Of a DNA stretch of 64,000 nucleotides, positions 54,721 to 63,600 are shown in pieces (within the stretch, counting starts at the first letter, position 1; the number at the start of each line of letters is the position of its first letter). This stretch comes from Streptomyces sp. NRRL S-646 (GTDB lineage: Bacteria > Actinomycetota > Actinomycetes > Streptomycetales > Streptomycetaceae), in the NCBI RefSeq assembly GCF_000720765.1, contig NZ_JODC01000012.1, forward strand, positions 62,001-126,000, in the 5' to 3' direction. Under the pieces are notes generated by a model. That model did not search any database. It was not told where the DNA came from and saw only the letters and a program-made list of their open reading frames with translations. The position numbers were made by a program, and so were the translations under genes.

Positions 54721-55307
54721 CTTCCGCCCTCGTGGTTGCCGTCGCTGTGGCCGGGGTGCTGGCGCAGATAGTCGCTCAGCTCGTCGAGTTCGGCGCGCAC
54801 CTGGTCGATACGGGCGGGCGCGGGGCGCTGCGGCGGGGGCGGCGGTACGGGGGCGGGCGGCGCTGCCACCACGGGTGTCTGAGGCTGGGTGGCCGCGTAC
54901 GGCGACGGGGGCTGCGGGTAGCCGTAGCCCATGCCTGGGGCCTGGGGCATCGCATAGCTAATGGGATGCGGAGCGAAGTGGCGTATGTCCGCGTACAGGT
55001 AGTAGCCGGCACAGGCCGCGGCGTTGAGCAGCAGGATGATCATGCCCGCGTTGCCGTTCGGCGTGCTGAAGTCGTCGGTGTGGTCGGTGGCGAGGAACCC
55101 GAAACTGATGCCGAGGACCGCCAGCGATCCGCCGAAGATCCACCAGTCGGTCCGCCTGCGGGTCACGATCGCCGCCCGCAGCGTCGCCACCCACGCCAGA
55201 AAGCCGATGCTGAGGATCGCCACCGCCACGAAGATCACGCGAAGCAGCACCAACACCGCGGTCGAGGGTCGACGCGGCTGGGGCGGGGCGTAGCCGTGGC
55301 CCTGCAT
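54717..55307 (-). CDS. membrane protein with Pro-rich tail, kinase operon partner
   Basis: The 196-residue protein has a short Pro-rich N-terminus and hydrophobic helices (VLVLLRVIFVAVAILSIGFLAW, WWIFGGSLAVLGISFGFLA, GMIILLLNAAACAGYYLY). The cytoplasmic tail is Pro/Ala/Gln-rich and ends in a short charged helix (IDQVRAELDELSDYLRQ). AGGAG precedes ATG 55307; the longer frame upstream is not needed. It overlaps the kinase gene, so it may be a substrate or receptor for it. Confidence 0.65.
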   Translation of the reverse strand: MQGHGYAPPQPRRPSTAVLVLLRVIFVAVAILSIGFLAWVATLRAAIVTRRRTDWWIFGGSLAVLGISFGFLATDHTDDFSTPNGNAGMIILLLNAAACAGYYLYADIRHFAPHPISYAMPQAPGMGYGYPQPPSPYAATQPQTPVVAAPPAPVPPPPPQRPAPARIDQVRAELDELSDYLRQHPGHSDGNHEGGR

Positions 55308-55436
55308 GGCTGCTCCTGGAGACCTGATGGGACGAACGTAAGTACCGGGTCCGAGCGTATAGGCCGACAAGGACAACCGGTCCCGGGTTGTACCGAACCG
55401 TTGTCGTGCCGGGCACGTCCCACGACGGGGAACGCG

Positions 55437-57599
55437 TCAGTCCGGTGCGACCGTCCCGTCCGTCAGCCCGTCGTACATCCCGCGCACGAGTTGCTCCCCG
55501 AGGCGGCCGGCGTGCCTCAGGGCGCGCTCGAAGTCGTCGAGGGCGCGGAAGCGTTCGCCGTAGCGCCGCTGTTCGTCCAGGGGCAGGCGGGGCAGTTGGA
55601 GGCGGCGCACGTCGAGGCGGGTGGCTGTGGAGGCGTAGCTGCTGGCCTGGCGGTTGTTGGCGGTGCCGCGCAGGAAGCCGGCGAGGAACCAGGGGTCGAG
55701 CGCCGCGGGATCGGGGCGCAGGAGGACGAGGTTGCGCCCCAGGGCGGCGCCCGCGGTCGCGGCGTCGATCACGCGGGCCACCGAGCCGCCGCCGAGCACC
55801 GGCACGACGATGTCGCCCGGCTGCGTCAGCACGGCCTCCTCGTCGCTCTCGGGGAGGGCGCCGGAGGGGGCCGTTCCGGCGAAGACGTCGTGGTCGGTGA
55901 GGACGGGCACGCGCGCGTGACCGCCGTTTCCGCCGGTGCGCAGCACCAGGGCTCCCCCGCGCGCGAGTTCACCGACGGTGGTGAACGGCCAGCGGGGCGC
56001 GGGCTGAGCGTGGTCCGCGGGCGGCGGGGTGAGGTCTGCGGTCAGCTGCAGGGTCTCGCCGAGTCGTTCGCGTACGGCGGTGAGCGCGCCGGCGCCGTCC
56101 GCCGCGGCCGGGGGCGGCAGATGGCGGGCCGGGGCGAGGTCCACGTCGTCGTCGAGGAGGTCGATGACGGGCAGGGACCGCGCCAGGCCCGGGCGTTCGT
56201 CGAGCGTTCCGGCGCGGTCGAAGGCGCCCCAGGCGTCGAGCACGGCCTCGCGCACGGCACGCCAGTCGGGACCGCCGCGTCCCTCGGTGGCGTACTGCCC
56301 GGTGTCGGCTAGCAGCACCTCGGGCTGCGCCGGCGCCTTGCCGGGGCGGCGCAGCACCCACAGGTGGAGCGGGATGTTGTACGGGGGTGCAGCACCGAGG
56401 GGCAGGGCGACGACGGCGCGCAGGGCACCGCGGCGCAGCAGGTCGGCGCGGATACGGCGGCCTGAGCGGCGGGAGGCGGCGGCGGGCGGCATGAGCAGGA
56501 CGGCGGTACCGCCGTCGCTCAGGCGGGCGAGCGCGTGCTGGGCCCAGGCCAGCTCGGATTCGTTCCGGGCCGGGAAGCCGTACTCCCAGCGGGGGTCGTA
56601 GGCGAGTTCGTCGTGGCCCCAGTTGCGTTCGTTGAACGGGGGGTGGCACAGCACGGCGTCGGCGCGCAGCTCGGGGTAGGCGTCGGCGCGCAGGGTGTCG
56701 CCCGCGGCGCCGCGCACGGTCGCCTGCGTGTGCAGGGCGAGGCGAAGAGCGGTGAGCGCGGCGAGGTCGGGGGCGCTGTCCTGGGCGTAGAGCTCCTGGT
56801 CGGGGCGGGAGGTGACGGCGCGCAGGAGGGCGCCGGTGCCGCAGGCGGGGTCGAGGAGGGTGCGGGCGGGACCTGCCAGGTCGGCCATCAGGCCGGCGAG
56901 TTCGGTGGGGGTGAGCGTGTACTGCCGGGGGTTGGCGTCGAGGTACCGGCCGAGCAGGAACTCGAAGGTCTGGCGGGCACCCGATTCGGCGGCGAGTTCG
57001 GCGACACCGCGCAGGAGGGGGGCGGAGGGGAGGAGCTGGGGGCCGGAGGGGGCTTGCACGGCGGGTGGTGTGGGGGCGGAGGCGGGGGCGTGGGCTGAGG
57101 TGGGGGTGTTCACGGCAAGCGGGGAGTTCACAGGAAGCGGGGAGTTCACACCCGTCGCCGCACCTCCGGTCGATCCGCTGTGAACACCGCGCCCTCGAAC
57201 CGGCGCCCCGAAGCGCGGCACCAGGACTTCCTCCAATGCGCCCGTCAACATCGCCGCCAGCCGCTCGTCCGATCCCGCGCTCGCCTCCAGCCAGACCGTC
57301 GGCCGGTCATGGATGAGCAGCAGGGCGCAGCCGGCGTGGGTCAACGCGGTGACGGGACCTTCGGGATGCCCGGCGAGCTGCTGCCAGACGCGTTCGCGGA
57401 GTGGGACCTCGGCGAGTTTGCCCTGCTTGCGCAGCCAGGCCTCGACCTCGGCGAGGGCGAAGGACGGGCTCGTCTCGGTGCCGCCGACGGGCTTGGGGAA
57501 GTCGGCGTGGCGGCGGCGCCAGTTGCTGACGGCGGCGCGGCCGACGCCGGCCAGCCGGGCGATCCCGGCGGCGGTCACCTCTGTCGCGTTGTCCTGCAC
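55437..57599 (-). CDS. N6-methylase-like protein with HTH and HsdS-like tail, variant HPPF motif
   Basis: The 720-residue protein has three parts. Residues 1-60 are a helix-turn-helix (GIARLAGVGRAAVSNWRRRHADFPKPVGG). Residues 195-470 are an N6-adenine methylase domain with motif I LLDPACGTGALLRAV. The catalytic tetrad (N/D/S)PP(Y/F/W) reads HPPF in DAVLCHPPFNERNWGHDELAYDPRWEYG. Residues 570-720 resemble an HsdS target-recognition domain (GELARGGALVLRTG, FLRGTANNRQASSYASTATRLDVRRLQLPRLPL). There is no restriction subunit nearby. The GTG at 57599 has GAGGGGAG 7 nt upstream. It may be a non-catalytic DNA-binding protein or an altered methylase. Confidence 0.8.
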   Translation of the reverse strand: MQDNATEVTAAGIARLAGVGRAAVSNWRRRHADFPKPVGGTETSPSFALAEVEAWLRKQGKLAEVPLRERVWQQLAGHPEGPVTALTHAGCALLLIHDRPTVWLEASAGSDERLAAMLTGALEEVLVPRFGAPVRGRGVHSGSTGGAATGVNSPLPVNSPLAVNTPTSAHAPASAPTPPAVQAPSGPQLLPSAPLLRGVAELAAESGARQTFEFLLGRYLDANPRQYTLTPTELAGLMADLAGPARTLLDPACGTGALLRAVTSRPDQELYAQDSAPDLAALTALRLALHTQATVRGAAGDTLRADAYPELRADAVLCHPPFNERNWGHDELAYDPRWEYGFPARNESELAWAQHALARLSDGGTAVLLMPPAAASRRSGRRIRADLLRRGALRAVVALPLGAAPPYNIPLHLWVLRRPGKAPAQPEVLLADTGQYATEGRGGPDWRAVREAVLDAWGAFDRAGTLDERPGLARSLPVIDLLDDDVDLAPARHLPPPAAADGAGALTAVRERLGETLQLTADLTPPPADHAQPAPRWPFTTVGELARGGALVLRTGGNGGHARVPVLTDHDVFAGTAPSGALPESDEEAVLTQPGDIVVPVLGGGSVARVIDAATAGAALGRNLVLLRPDPAALDPWFLAGFLRGTANNRQASSYASTATRLDVRRLQLPRLPLDEQRRYGERFRALDDFERALRHAGRLGEQLVRGMYDGLTDGTVAPD

Positions 57600-57690
57600 C
57601 CGCCGGCTCCCCTCGTTGTCGCAGTGTGACGCCGAGCATACCGACGCACGCAAGATCCATGCATTCACGGCCGTGTACACATCTGACTTC

Positions 57691-57729
57691 GTGAATCGTG
57701 TTGACTCGGTTCACAGCGTCTGCTCTTAT
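57691..57729 (+). promoter_or_regulatory. promoter with overlapping GTGAA/TTCAC inverted repeat
   Basis: TTGACT (57701-57706) and TCTTAT (57724-57729) are 17 bp apart and drive the gene at 57810. GTGAA (57691-57695) and TTCAC (57710-57714) flank the -35 hexamer, so this promoter is likely repressed by a dimeric regulator. Confidence 0.65.
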
Positions 57730-57809
57730 TGACCCAGCGAACACCGTGAACCGCAACCGCCGGACAGCGGCAGTTCGCCACATCCGAACGTCCGAGGGGG
57801 GACAACGTC

Positions 57810-58493
57810 ATGGGCATGAAGGGCAAGATCGCGCTGGGCGCCGTCGTGGGGGTCGTGGTCATCGGCGTCGTCTCGGCGAACGCAGGCGACAACGGAAGCG
57901 GCTCCGCCTCCGGCTCGAACTCCGGCGAGCACTCCTCGGCCTCCGCGCAGCACGGCTCCGGAGGCGGCAAGGCACAGGCCGCCGAGAAGAAGAAGCCCGC
58001 GTTCGCGGGCGACGGCGACTTCCGGGTCGGCTCGGACGTCAAGCCCGGCACCTACCGCACCACCGGCAACACCGACGGCATGTGCTACTGGGAGCGCGCC
58101 AAGGACGCCAAGGGCGAGACGGACTCGATCCTGGCCAACGACAATGTGAGCGGCACCAGTTACGTCACCGTCAAGGCGACGGACAAGCTCTTCAAGTCGA
58201 ACGGCTGCAAGGACTGGGAGGCCGTCGACACCAAGGCGAAGGGCACGCCCGCCGCCAGGATGTCCGGTGACGGCGGGATGTTCGGAGTCGGCTCCGACAT
58301 CGCCCCCGGCACCTACAGATCCACCGGCAACAAGGACGACTCCTGCTACTGGGAGCGGACCAAGGACGCCGACCACTCGCTCCACTCGATCATCGCGAAC
58401 AACAACGTGACCGGCACGGCCGTCGTCACCATCAGCCCGGGCGACGCCTACTTCAAGACCACCGGCTGCGGCGACTGGAAGAAGGCGGCCTGA
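57810..58493 (+). CDS. exported protein with two copies of a GTYR repeat
   Basis: The 227-residue protein has an N-terminal hydrophobic segment (IALGAVVGVVVIGVVSANA) and a Gly/Ser-rich linker. Two homologous modules of about 75 residues follow (FRVGSDVKPGTYRTTGN...CYWERAKDAKG; MFGVGSDIAPGTYRSTGN...CYWERTKDADH). Each has a conserved Cys pair. This secreted module is common in Streptomyces but its role is unknown. The upstream promoter has an operator-like inverted repeat. Confidence 0.78.
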   Translation: MGMKGKIALGAVVGVVVIGVVSANAGDNGSGSASGSNSGEHSSASAQHGSGGGKAQAAEKKKPAFAGDGDFRVGSDVKPGTYRTTGNTDGMCYWERAKDAKGETDSILANDNVSGTSYVTVKATDKLFKSNGCKDWEAVDTKAKGTPAARMSGDGGMFGVGSDIAPGTYRSTGNKDDSCYWERTKDADHSLHSIIANNNVTGTAVVTISPGDAYFKTTGCGDWKKAA

Positions 58494-58660
58494 CCCGGCC
58501 CTTCCCGTGACCGCCGGGGCCGCGGCCCGGGCCCCGCCTCGGATCGGGCCGCCCCCGCCCCCACGCTTACCATTACCGCTCCCCCACCCCCGGGCCGCTT
58601 CCGGCCCGCGTACGGCATGCCGTGCACTCCCCCGTCAACACCATCCTCTGAAGGACTGTC

Positions 58661-59377
58661 ATGCGTCTCTCGCCTCGTGTCGCCACCCTGCTCGCCGTCG
58701 CGGCACTTCCCTTGGCCCTCACCGCCTGCTCGTCCGGCTCCTCCTCCGACGACGGGGGCGCGGCCTCCCCCGCGAAGGGCGCCGCGAAGGACCCCAACGC
58801 CGGTCTGCCCACCGGAACGCAGCTGAAGAAGGCGCTGGCGCCCGCGTCGGCCTTCCCCGCCGGGCTCACCATCGAGGCCGACGGTTCCTCGGACACCGGC
58901 GGCACCTTCCTCGCCCCGTCCGCCAGGAAGACCGCGAAGCCGGACTGCACCAGGCTGGAAGCCACGTCCTGGATCCAGGTGAGCGGCTACAAGGGGGGCG
59001 TGTCGTTCGCGCAGAACGACTACGCGAGCAAGGACAAGACGCAGGAGGTCGCCCAGGAGATCGACAGCTTCCAGGGCACCACGGCCGCCTCGGTGATGAA
59101 GGCCCTGCAGACCGTCGCCACCGAGTGCGCCACGTTCACGGACACCGACGCGCACGCCAAGGTGAAGGTCACCGGCAAGTCCACGGCCGGGCTCGGGGAC
59201 GAGGCCTACACGATGACGCTGACGAGCGGCACCTGGGAGAACGGCACCACGCTGATCGCGGCCCGCTCCGGCAACTCGGTGGTCACCGTGCTGTCCACGG
59301 CGGGCAGCGACAACGGCGCCGTGTCCGCGAAGAAGGTGACGACGACGGTCCTCGCGGCGCTCAAGAAGCGGGCGTAG
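58661..59377 (+). CDS. lipoprotein of unknown function
   Basis: The 238-residue protein has a signal peptide ending in the lipobox LALTACSSG (cysteine at about 22), a Ser/Gly/Asp linker and a folded domain (LPTGTQLKKALAPASAFPAG, VKVTGKSTAGLGDEAYTMTLTSGTWENGTTLIAARSGNSVVTVLS). It is a typical cell-surface lipoprotein of streptomycetes. I cannot assign a specific ligand. An AAGGA site precedes the ATG. Confidence 0.75.
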   Translation: MRLSPRVATLLAVAALPLALTACSSGSSSDDGGAASPAKGAAKDPNAGLPTGTQLKKALAPASAFPAGLTIEADGSSDTGGTFLAPSARKTAKPDCTRLEATSWIQVSGYKGGVSFAQNDYASKDKTQEVAQEIDSFQGTTAASVMKALQTVATECATFTDTDAHAKVKVTGKSTAGLGDEAYTMTLTSGTWENGTTLIAARSGNSVVTVLSTAGSDNGAVSAKKVTTTVLAALKKRA

Positions 59378-59398
59378 TCGAGCCCCTGCCCGTCCCCG

Positions 59399-60118
59399 TC
59401 AGTCCGCGTGGAACCGGGCCGGCGCCTGAGTCGGGTTGCCGCCGGAGGGGAGTTTCTGCCCCGGGCAGGTCCTGAGGACCTTCTCCATCGCAGCCTTCTC
59501 CGCGGCGGTCACCCACAGCCCGTACTTCTTCTTCACCGCGACCTGGGCGGCGACGTAGGTGCACCGGTAGGCCTTGGGCGGCACCCAGGTCGCGGTGTCG
59601 CCGTCGCCCTTGGACCGGTTGGCGCTCGCGCCGACGGCGAGGAGGTTGAGCGGGTCGTTGGCGAGGGCTATGCGCTTGCTCGCATCCCAGTACTTGGCGC
59701 CCTTCTGCCAGGCGTCGGAGAGGGCGACCAGGTGGTCGATGTCGACGAGGCTGCGGCCGCGCCGGTAGGTCACCTTCTGGCCGGAGTACGGATCCGACTC
59801 CAGGACGCCGTACGACACCTTGCACTTGCCGTCGCTGAACTTCACGTCGTCCAGGTCCCGTTTGAGGATGTCGTCACGGGTGTCGCAGCTGTTGGAGTCG
59901 GTGTCCGCCCAGGCGACGCCGAACCTGTCGCGGGCGTAACCCGTCTTCGGGGCGCGCCCCTTCACGGTCAGTTGCTCGGCGGCTGTGAGGGCCGCGCCCC
60001 CGCCCCCGCCCCCGGTCTCCTGCGGCCCGCCGGATCCCGTCTTGGTCTCCGCCTTGCACCCGGTCACGGCCAACACCAGCACGACGGCAGCCACGGCCCC
60101 GCCCCCAAGACGCCTCAC
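59399..60118 (-). CDS. HNH/DUF1524 nuclease-like lipoprotein
   Basis: The 239-residue protein has a signal peptide and lipobox (VVLVLAVTGCKAE), a Gly-rich linker and a DUF1524-type HNH domain. Its key residues are in LVDIDHLVALSDAWQKGAKYWD, then ALANDPLNLLAVGASANRSKGD and the later metal ligands. It probably degrades nucleic acid outside the membrane. GTG 60118 has GGAGGGG upstream. It is convergent with the lipoprotein at 58661. Confidence 0.85.
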   Translation of the reverse strand: MRRLGGGAVAAVVLVLAVTGCKAETKTGSGGPQETGGGGGGAALTAAEQLTVKGRAPKTGYARDRFGVAWADTDSNSCDTRDDILKRDLDDVKFSDGKCKVSYGVLESDPYSGQKVTYRRGRSLVDIDHLVALSDAWQKGAKYWDASKRIALANDPLNLLAVGASANRSKGDGDTATWVPPKAYRCTYVAAQVAVKKKYGLWVTAAEKAAMEKVLRTCPGQKLPSGGNPTQAPARFHAD

Positions 60119-60326
60119 GGTGCGCCCCTCCCCTTGCTTGAGCAGTCCGCCCCCGCACGGACGGTCTTCCCTCGTACGGGTTTGCGCACACCGTAGCGAC
60201 AGGGCGCACGGTGGCACTCAGGAGGTCCAGACCGCGGCCGTTCTAAAGTGGGCATTCCACTCTTAACGGCCGTATCGTCGTTCCTGAGTCTCGTCGTTCC
60301 CGAGTCGTCTGCGGAAGGAGCTCTGG
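60119..60326. other. 208-bp divergent promoter region
   Basis: The promoters of the HNH lipoprotein and of the small antitoxin-like gene must lie here. I see no decisive hexamers. CTCTTAACGG at 60260 is AT-richer than its surroundings. Confidence 0.4.
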
Positions 60327-60512
60327 ATGGGCATCTTCGACAGGTTCAAGAGCAACCGCCAGATGCAGGACAAGGCCAAGGACATGTCCGACGCGGCGGA
60401 ACGGAAGGTCAACGAGAGAACGGGCAACAAGTACGAGAACCAGGTCGACGACGCCCAGCAGCGCATCGAGGGACAGCTCGGCATGGATCGCGACCGGCCC
60501 GAACAGCCATAA
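60327..60512 (+). CDS. small MT0933-like antitoxin-family protein
   Basis: The 61-residue hydrophilic helical protein (MGIFDRFKSNRQMQDKAKDMSDAAERKVNERTGNKYENQVDDAQQRI) fits the MT0933-like antitoxin family. No toxin gene is adjacent, so it may be a stand-alone stress protein. GGAAGGAG precedes the ATG. Confidence 0.72.
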   Translation: MGIFDRFKSNRQMQDKAKDMSDAAERKVNERTGNKYENQVDDAQQRIEGQLGMDRDRPEQP

Positions 60513-60546
60513 GGCCACAGCGCAACAGCCTTGAGGCCGCATACAA

Positions 60547-60580
60547 AGCCGTCCGCGGAATCCGCCTCCCGCGGACGGCT
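60547..60580. terminator. convergent hairpin before mfd
   Basis: AGCCGTCCGCGG (60547-60558) and CCGCGGACGGCT (60569-60580) are perfect 12-bp arms around a 10-nt loop. CTGTAT follows on the plus strand and TTTGTAT on the minus strand, so it can end transcripts from both sides. Confidence 0.8.
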
Positions 60581-60611
60581 CTGTATGTGCAACAGGTGCT
60601 CGGCAGGACTG

Positions 60612-63600
60612 CTACGAACCGAGAATCGACGCCAGGAACTCGCCCACCCAGCCCAGCAACTCCCGCCCGACCAACGGCTTTCCACCCACCTTCGCCGTCT
60701 TCGGGCGTGGCACCAGCACCTGGTGGACCGCCGGCTTGATGACGGTGCCCGGGTACAGGCGCTTGAGCCTGAGCTCCTGGGACTCCCTCAACTCCACCGG
60801 CGCGAAGCGGATGTTGTTGCCCTGCAGGACGATCTCGCCGACCGAGCAGGCGCGGGCGAGCATGCGCAGGCCCGCCACCAGCAGCAGGTTCTCCACCGGT
60901 TCGGGCAACTTGCCGTAGCGGTCCACGAGTTCCTCGCGTACGGACTTGATGTCCTCCTCCGTGTTGGCGGAGGCGATGGCACGGTAGGCCTGCAGGCGCA
61001 GGCGCTCGCCGGGGGCGTAGTCGTGCGGGACGTGCGCGTCGACGGGGAGCTCGATCTTGACCTCCAGGGGCGGCTCCTCCTCCACCCCGCCCTCCAGGGA
61101 GGCCCGGTAGTCCGCGACCGCCTCGCCGACCATGCGGACGTACAGGTCGAAACCGACGCCGGCGATGTGGCCGGACTGCTCGCCGCCGAGGAGGTTGCCG
61201 GCCCCGCGGATCTCCAGGTCCTTCATCGCGACGTACATGCCCGCGCCCATCTCGGTGTGCTGGGCGATCGTCGCCAGACGCTCGTGGGCGGTCTCCGTCA
61301 GCGGCTTCTCCGGCGGGTACAGGAAGTACGCGTATCCGCGCTCGCGGCCACGGCCCACCCGGCCGCGCAGCTGGTGCAGCTGGGAGAGGCCGAAGTTGTC
61401 GCCGCGCTCCACGATCAGGGTGTTGGCGTTGGAGATGTCGATGCCGGACTCGACGATCGTGGTCGAGACGAGGACGTCGTACTTCTTCTCCCAGAAGTCG
61501 ACGACGACCTGTTCGAGGGTCGACTCGGACATCTGGCCGTGGGCCGTGGCGATCCGCGCCTCGGGGACGATCTCGCGCAGGCGGGAGGCGGCCCGGTCGA
61601 TGGACTCCACCCGGTTGTGGATGTAGAAGACCTGGCCCTCGCGCAGCAGTTCACGCCGGATCGCGGCGCCGATCTGCTTCTCCTCGTACGGCCCGACGAA
61701 GGTGAGGACGGGGTGGCGCTCCTCCGGGGGTGTCGTGATCGTGGACATCTCACGGATGCCGGTCACGGCCATTTCCAGCGTCCTGGGGATGGGAGTCGCG
61801 GACATCGTCAGTACGTCGACGTTCGCGCGCAGCTTCTTCAGCTGCTCCTTGTGCTCGACGCCGAAGCGCTGCTCCTCGTCGACGATGACCAGGCCCAGGT
61901 CCTTGAACTTGGTCTCCGAGGAGAACAGGCGGTGGGTGCCGATGACGACGTCCACCGAGCCCTCCCGCAGCCCCTCCAGAGTCGTCTTCGCCTCGGTGTC
62001 CGTCTGGAAGCGGCTCAACGCCCTCACGTTGACCGGGAATTGGGAGTAGCGCTCGGAGAACGTCCCGAAGTGCTGCTGGACCAGGAGGGTGGTGGGGACC
62101 AGGACCGCCACCTGCTTTCCGTCCTGTACGGCCTTGAAGGCGGCCCGGACCGCGATCTCCGTCTTGCCGTAGCCGACGTCGCCGCAGATCAGGCGGTCCA
62201 TGGGGACCGACTTCTCCATGTCTTCCTTGACCTCGGCGATGGTGGTGAGCTGGTCGGGCGTCTCCGCGTACGGAAAGGCGTCCTCCAGCTCGCGCTGCCA
62301 GGGGGTGTCCGAGCCGAAGGTGTGGCCGGGGGCCGCCATGCGCGCGCTGTACAGCCTGATGAGGTCGGCCGCGATCTCCTTGACGGCCTTCTTCGCGCGT
62401 GCCTTGGTCTTGGTCCAGTCGGCGCCGCCCAGGCGGTGCAGGGTGGGGGCCTCGCCACCGACGTACTTGGTGATCTGCTCCAGCTGGTCGGTGGGGATGT
62501 AGAGGCGGTCGCCGGGCTGGCCGCGCTTGGCGGGGGCGTACTCGACGACCAGGTACTCGCGGGTCGCGCCCTGCACGGTGCGCTGCACCATCTCGATGTA
62601 GCGGCCGACGCCGTGCTGCTCGTGGACGATGTAGTCGCCCGCCTCCAGGGTGAGCGGGTCGATGGTCTTGCGGCGGCGGGCCGGCATCCGGGCGCCGTCC
62701 TTGCCGGCCGCCTTCTGGCCGGACAGGTCGGTCTCGGTGAGCACGGCCAGCTTCAGGGTCGTATCGACGAAGCCGTAGTCGATCGAGCCGCACGCCACGT
62801 GCACGACGGACGGGGAGATCGCCCCGAGTTCCACGTCGAGCCGGGCTGCGATGCCCTCGCCGCCGAGCACCTCGACGGTGCGGGCCGCCGGGCCGTGCGC
62901 CTCGGTGACGTACACCGTGCGCCAGCCGTCGGCGAGCCAGCCCTTGGTGTCGGCGAGGGCTTTCGCCGTGTCGCCGCGGTAGCTCTCGGGGGCGTGCATG
63001 CCGAGCTTGAGGGTGTCTGCGTCGCCCGCCGCGTCAGCGGCAAATGTGAACGTCTCGTCGGCGGCGAAGGGGGAGACCGACCACCACATCATGTCCAGCT
63101 CGCGGGCCCGGTCGCGGACGTCCGCGATGGACCAGAGGGAGGCCGCGTCGACGTCGATGGGGGCCTCGCCGCCGCCCGCGGTGGCCGCCCAGGACGCCTG
63201 CAGGAACTCCTGCGAGGTCGCCACCAGATCGGCGGCGCGCGTGCGTACCCGCTCCGGATCGCATACGACGGCCATGGCGCCCTTGGGCAGGACGTCGATC
63301 AGCAGCTCCATGTCGTCGACGAGGACGGGGGCGAGGGATTCCATGCCCTCGACCGCGATGCCCTCGGCGATCTTGCCCAGCAGCTCGCCCAGCTCCGGGT
63401 GCTCCTCGGCGAGGGCACGCGCACGCGCCCGTACGTCGTCCGTGAGCAGGAGTTCACGGCAGGGCGGGGCCCACAGCCCGTGGTCGGCGACTTCGAGGGA
63501 ACGCTGGTCGGCGACCTTGAAGTAGCGGATCTCCTCGACGTCGTCGCCCCAGAACTCCACGCGCAGGGGGTGTTCCTCGGTGGGCGGGAAGACGTCCAGG

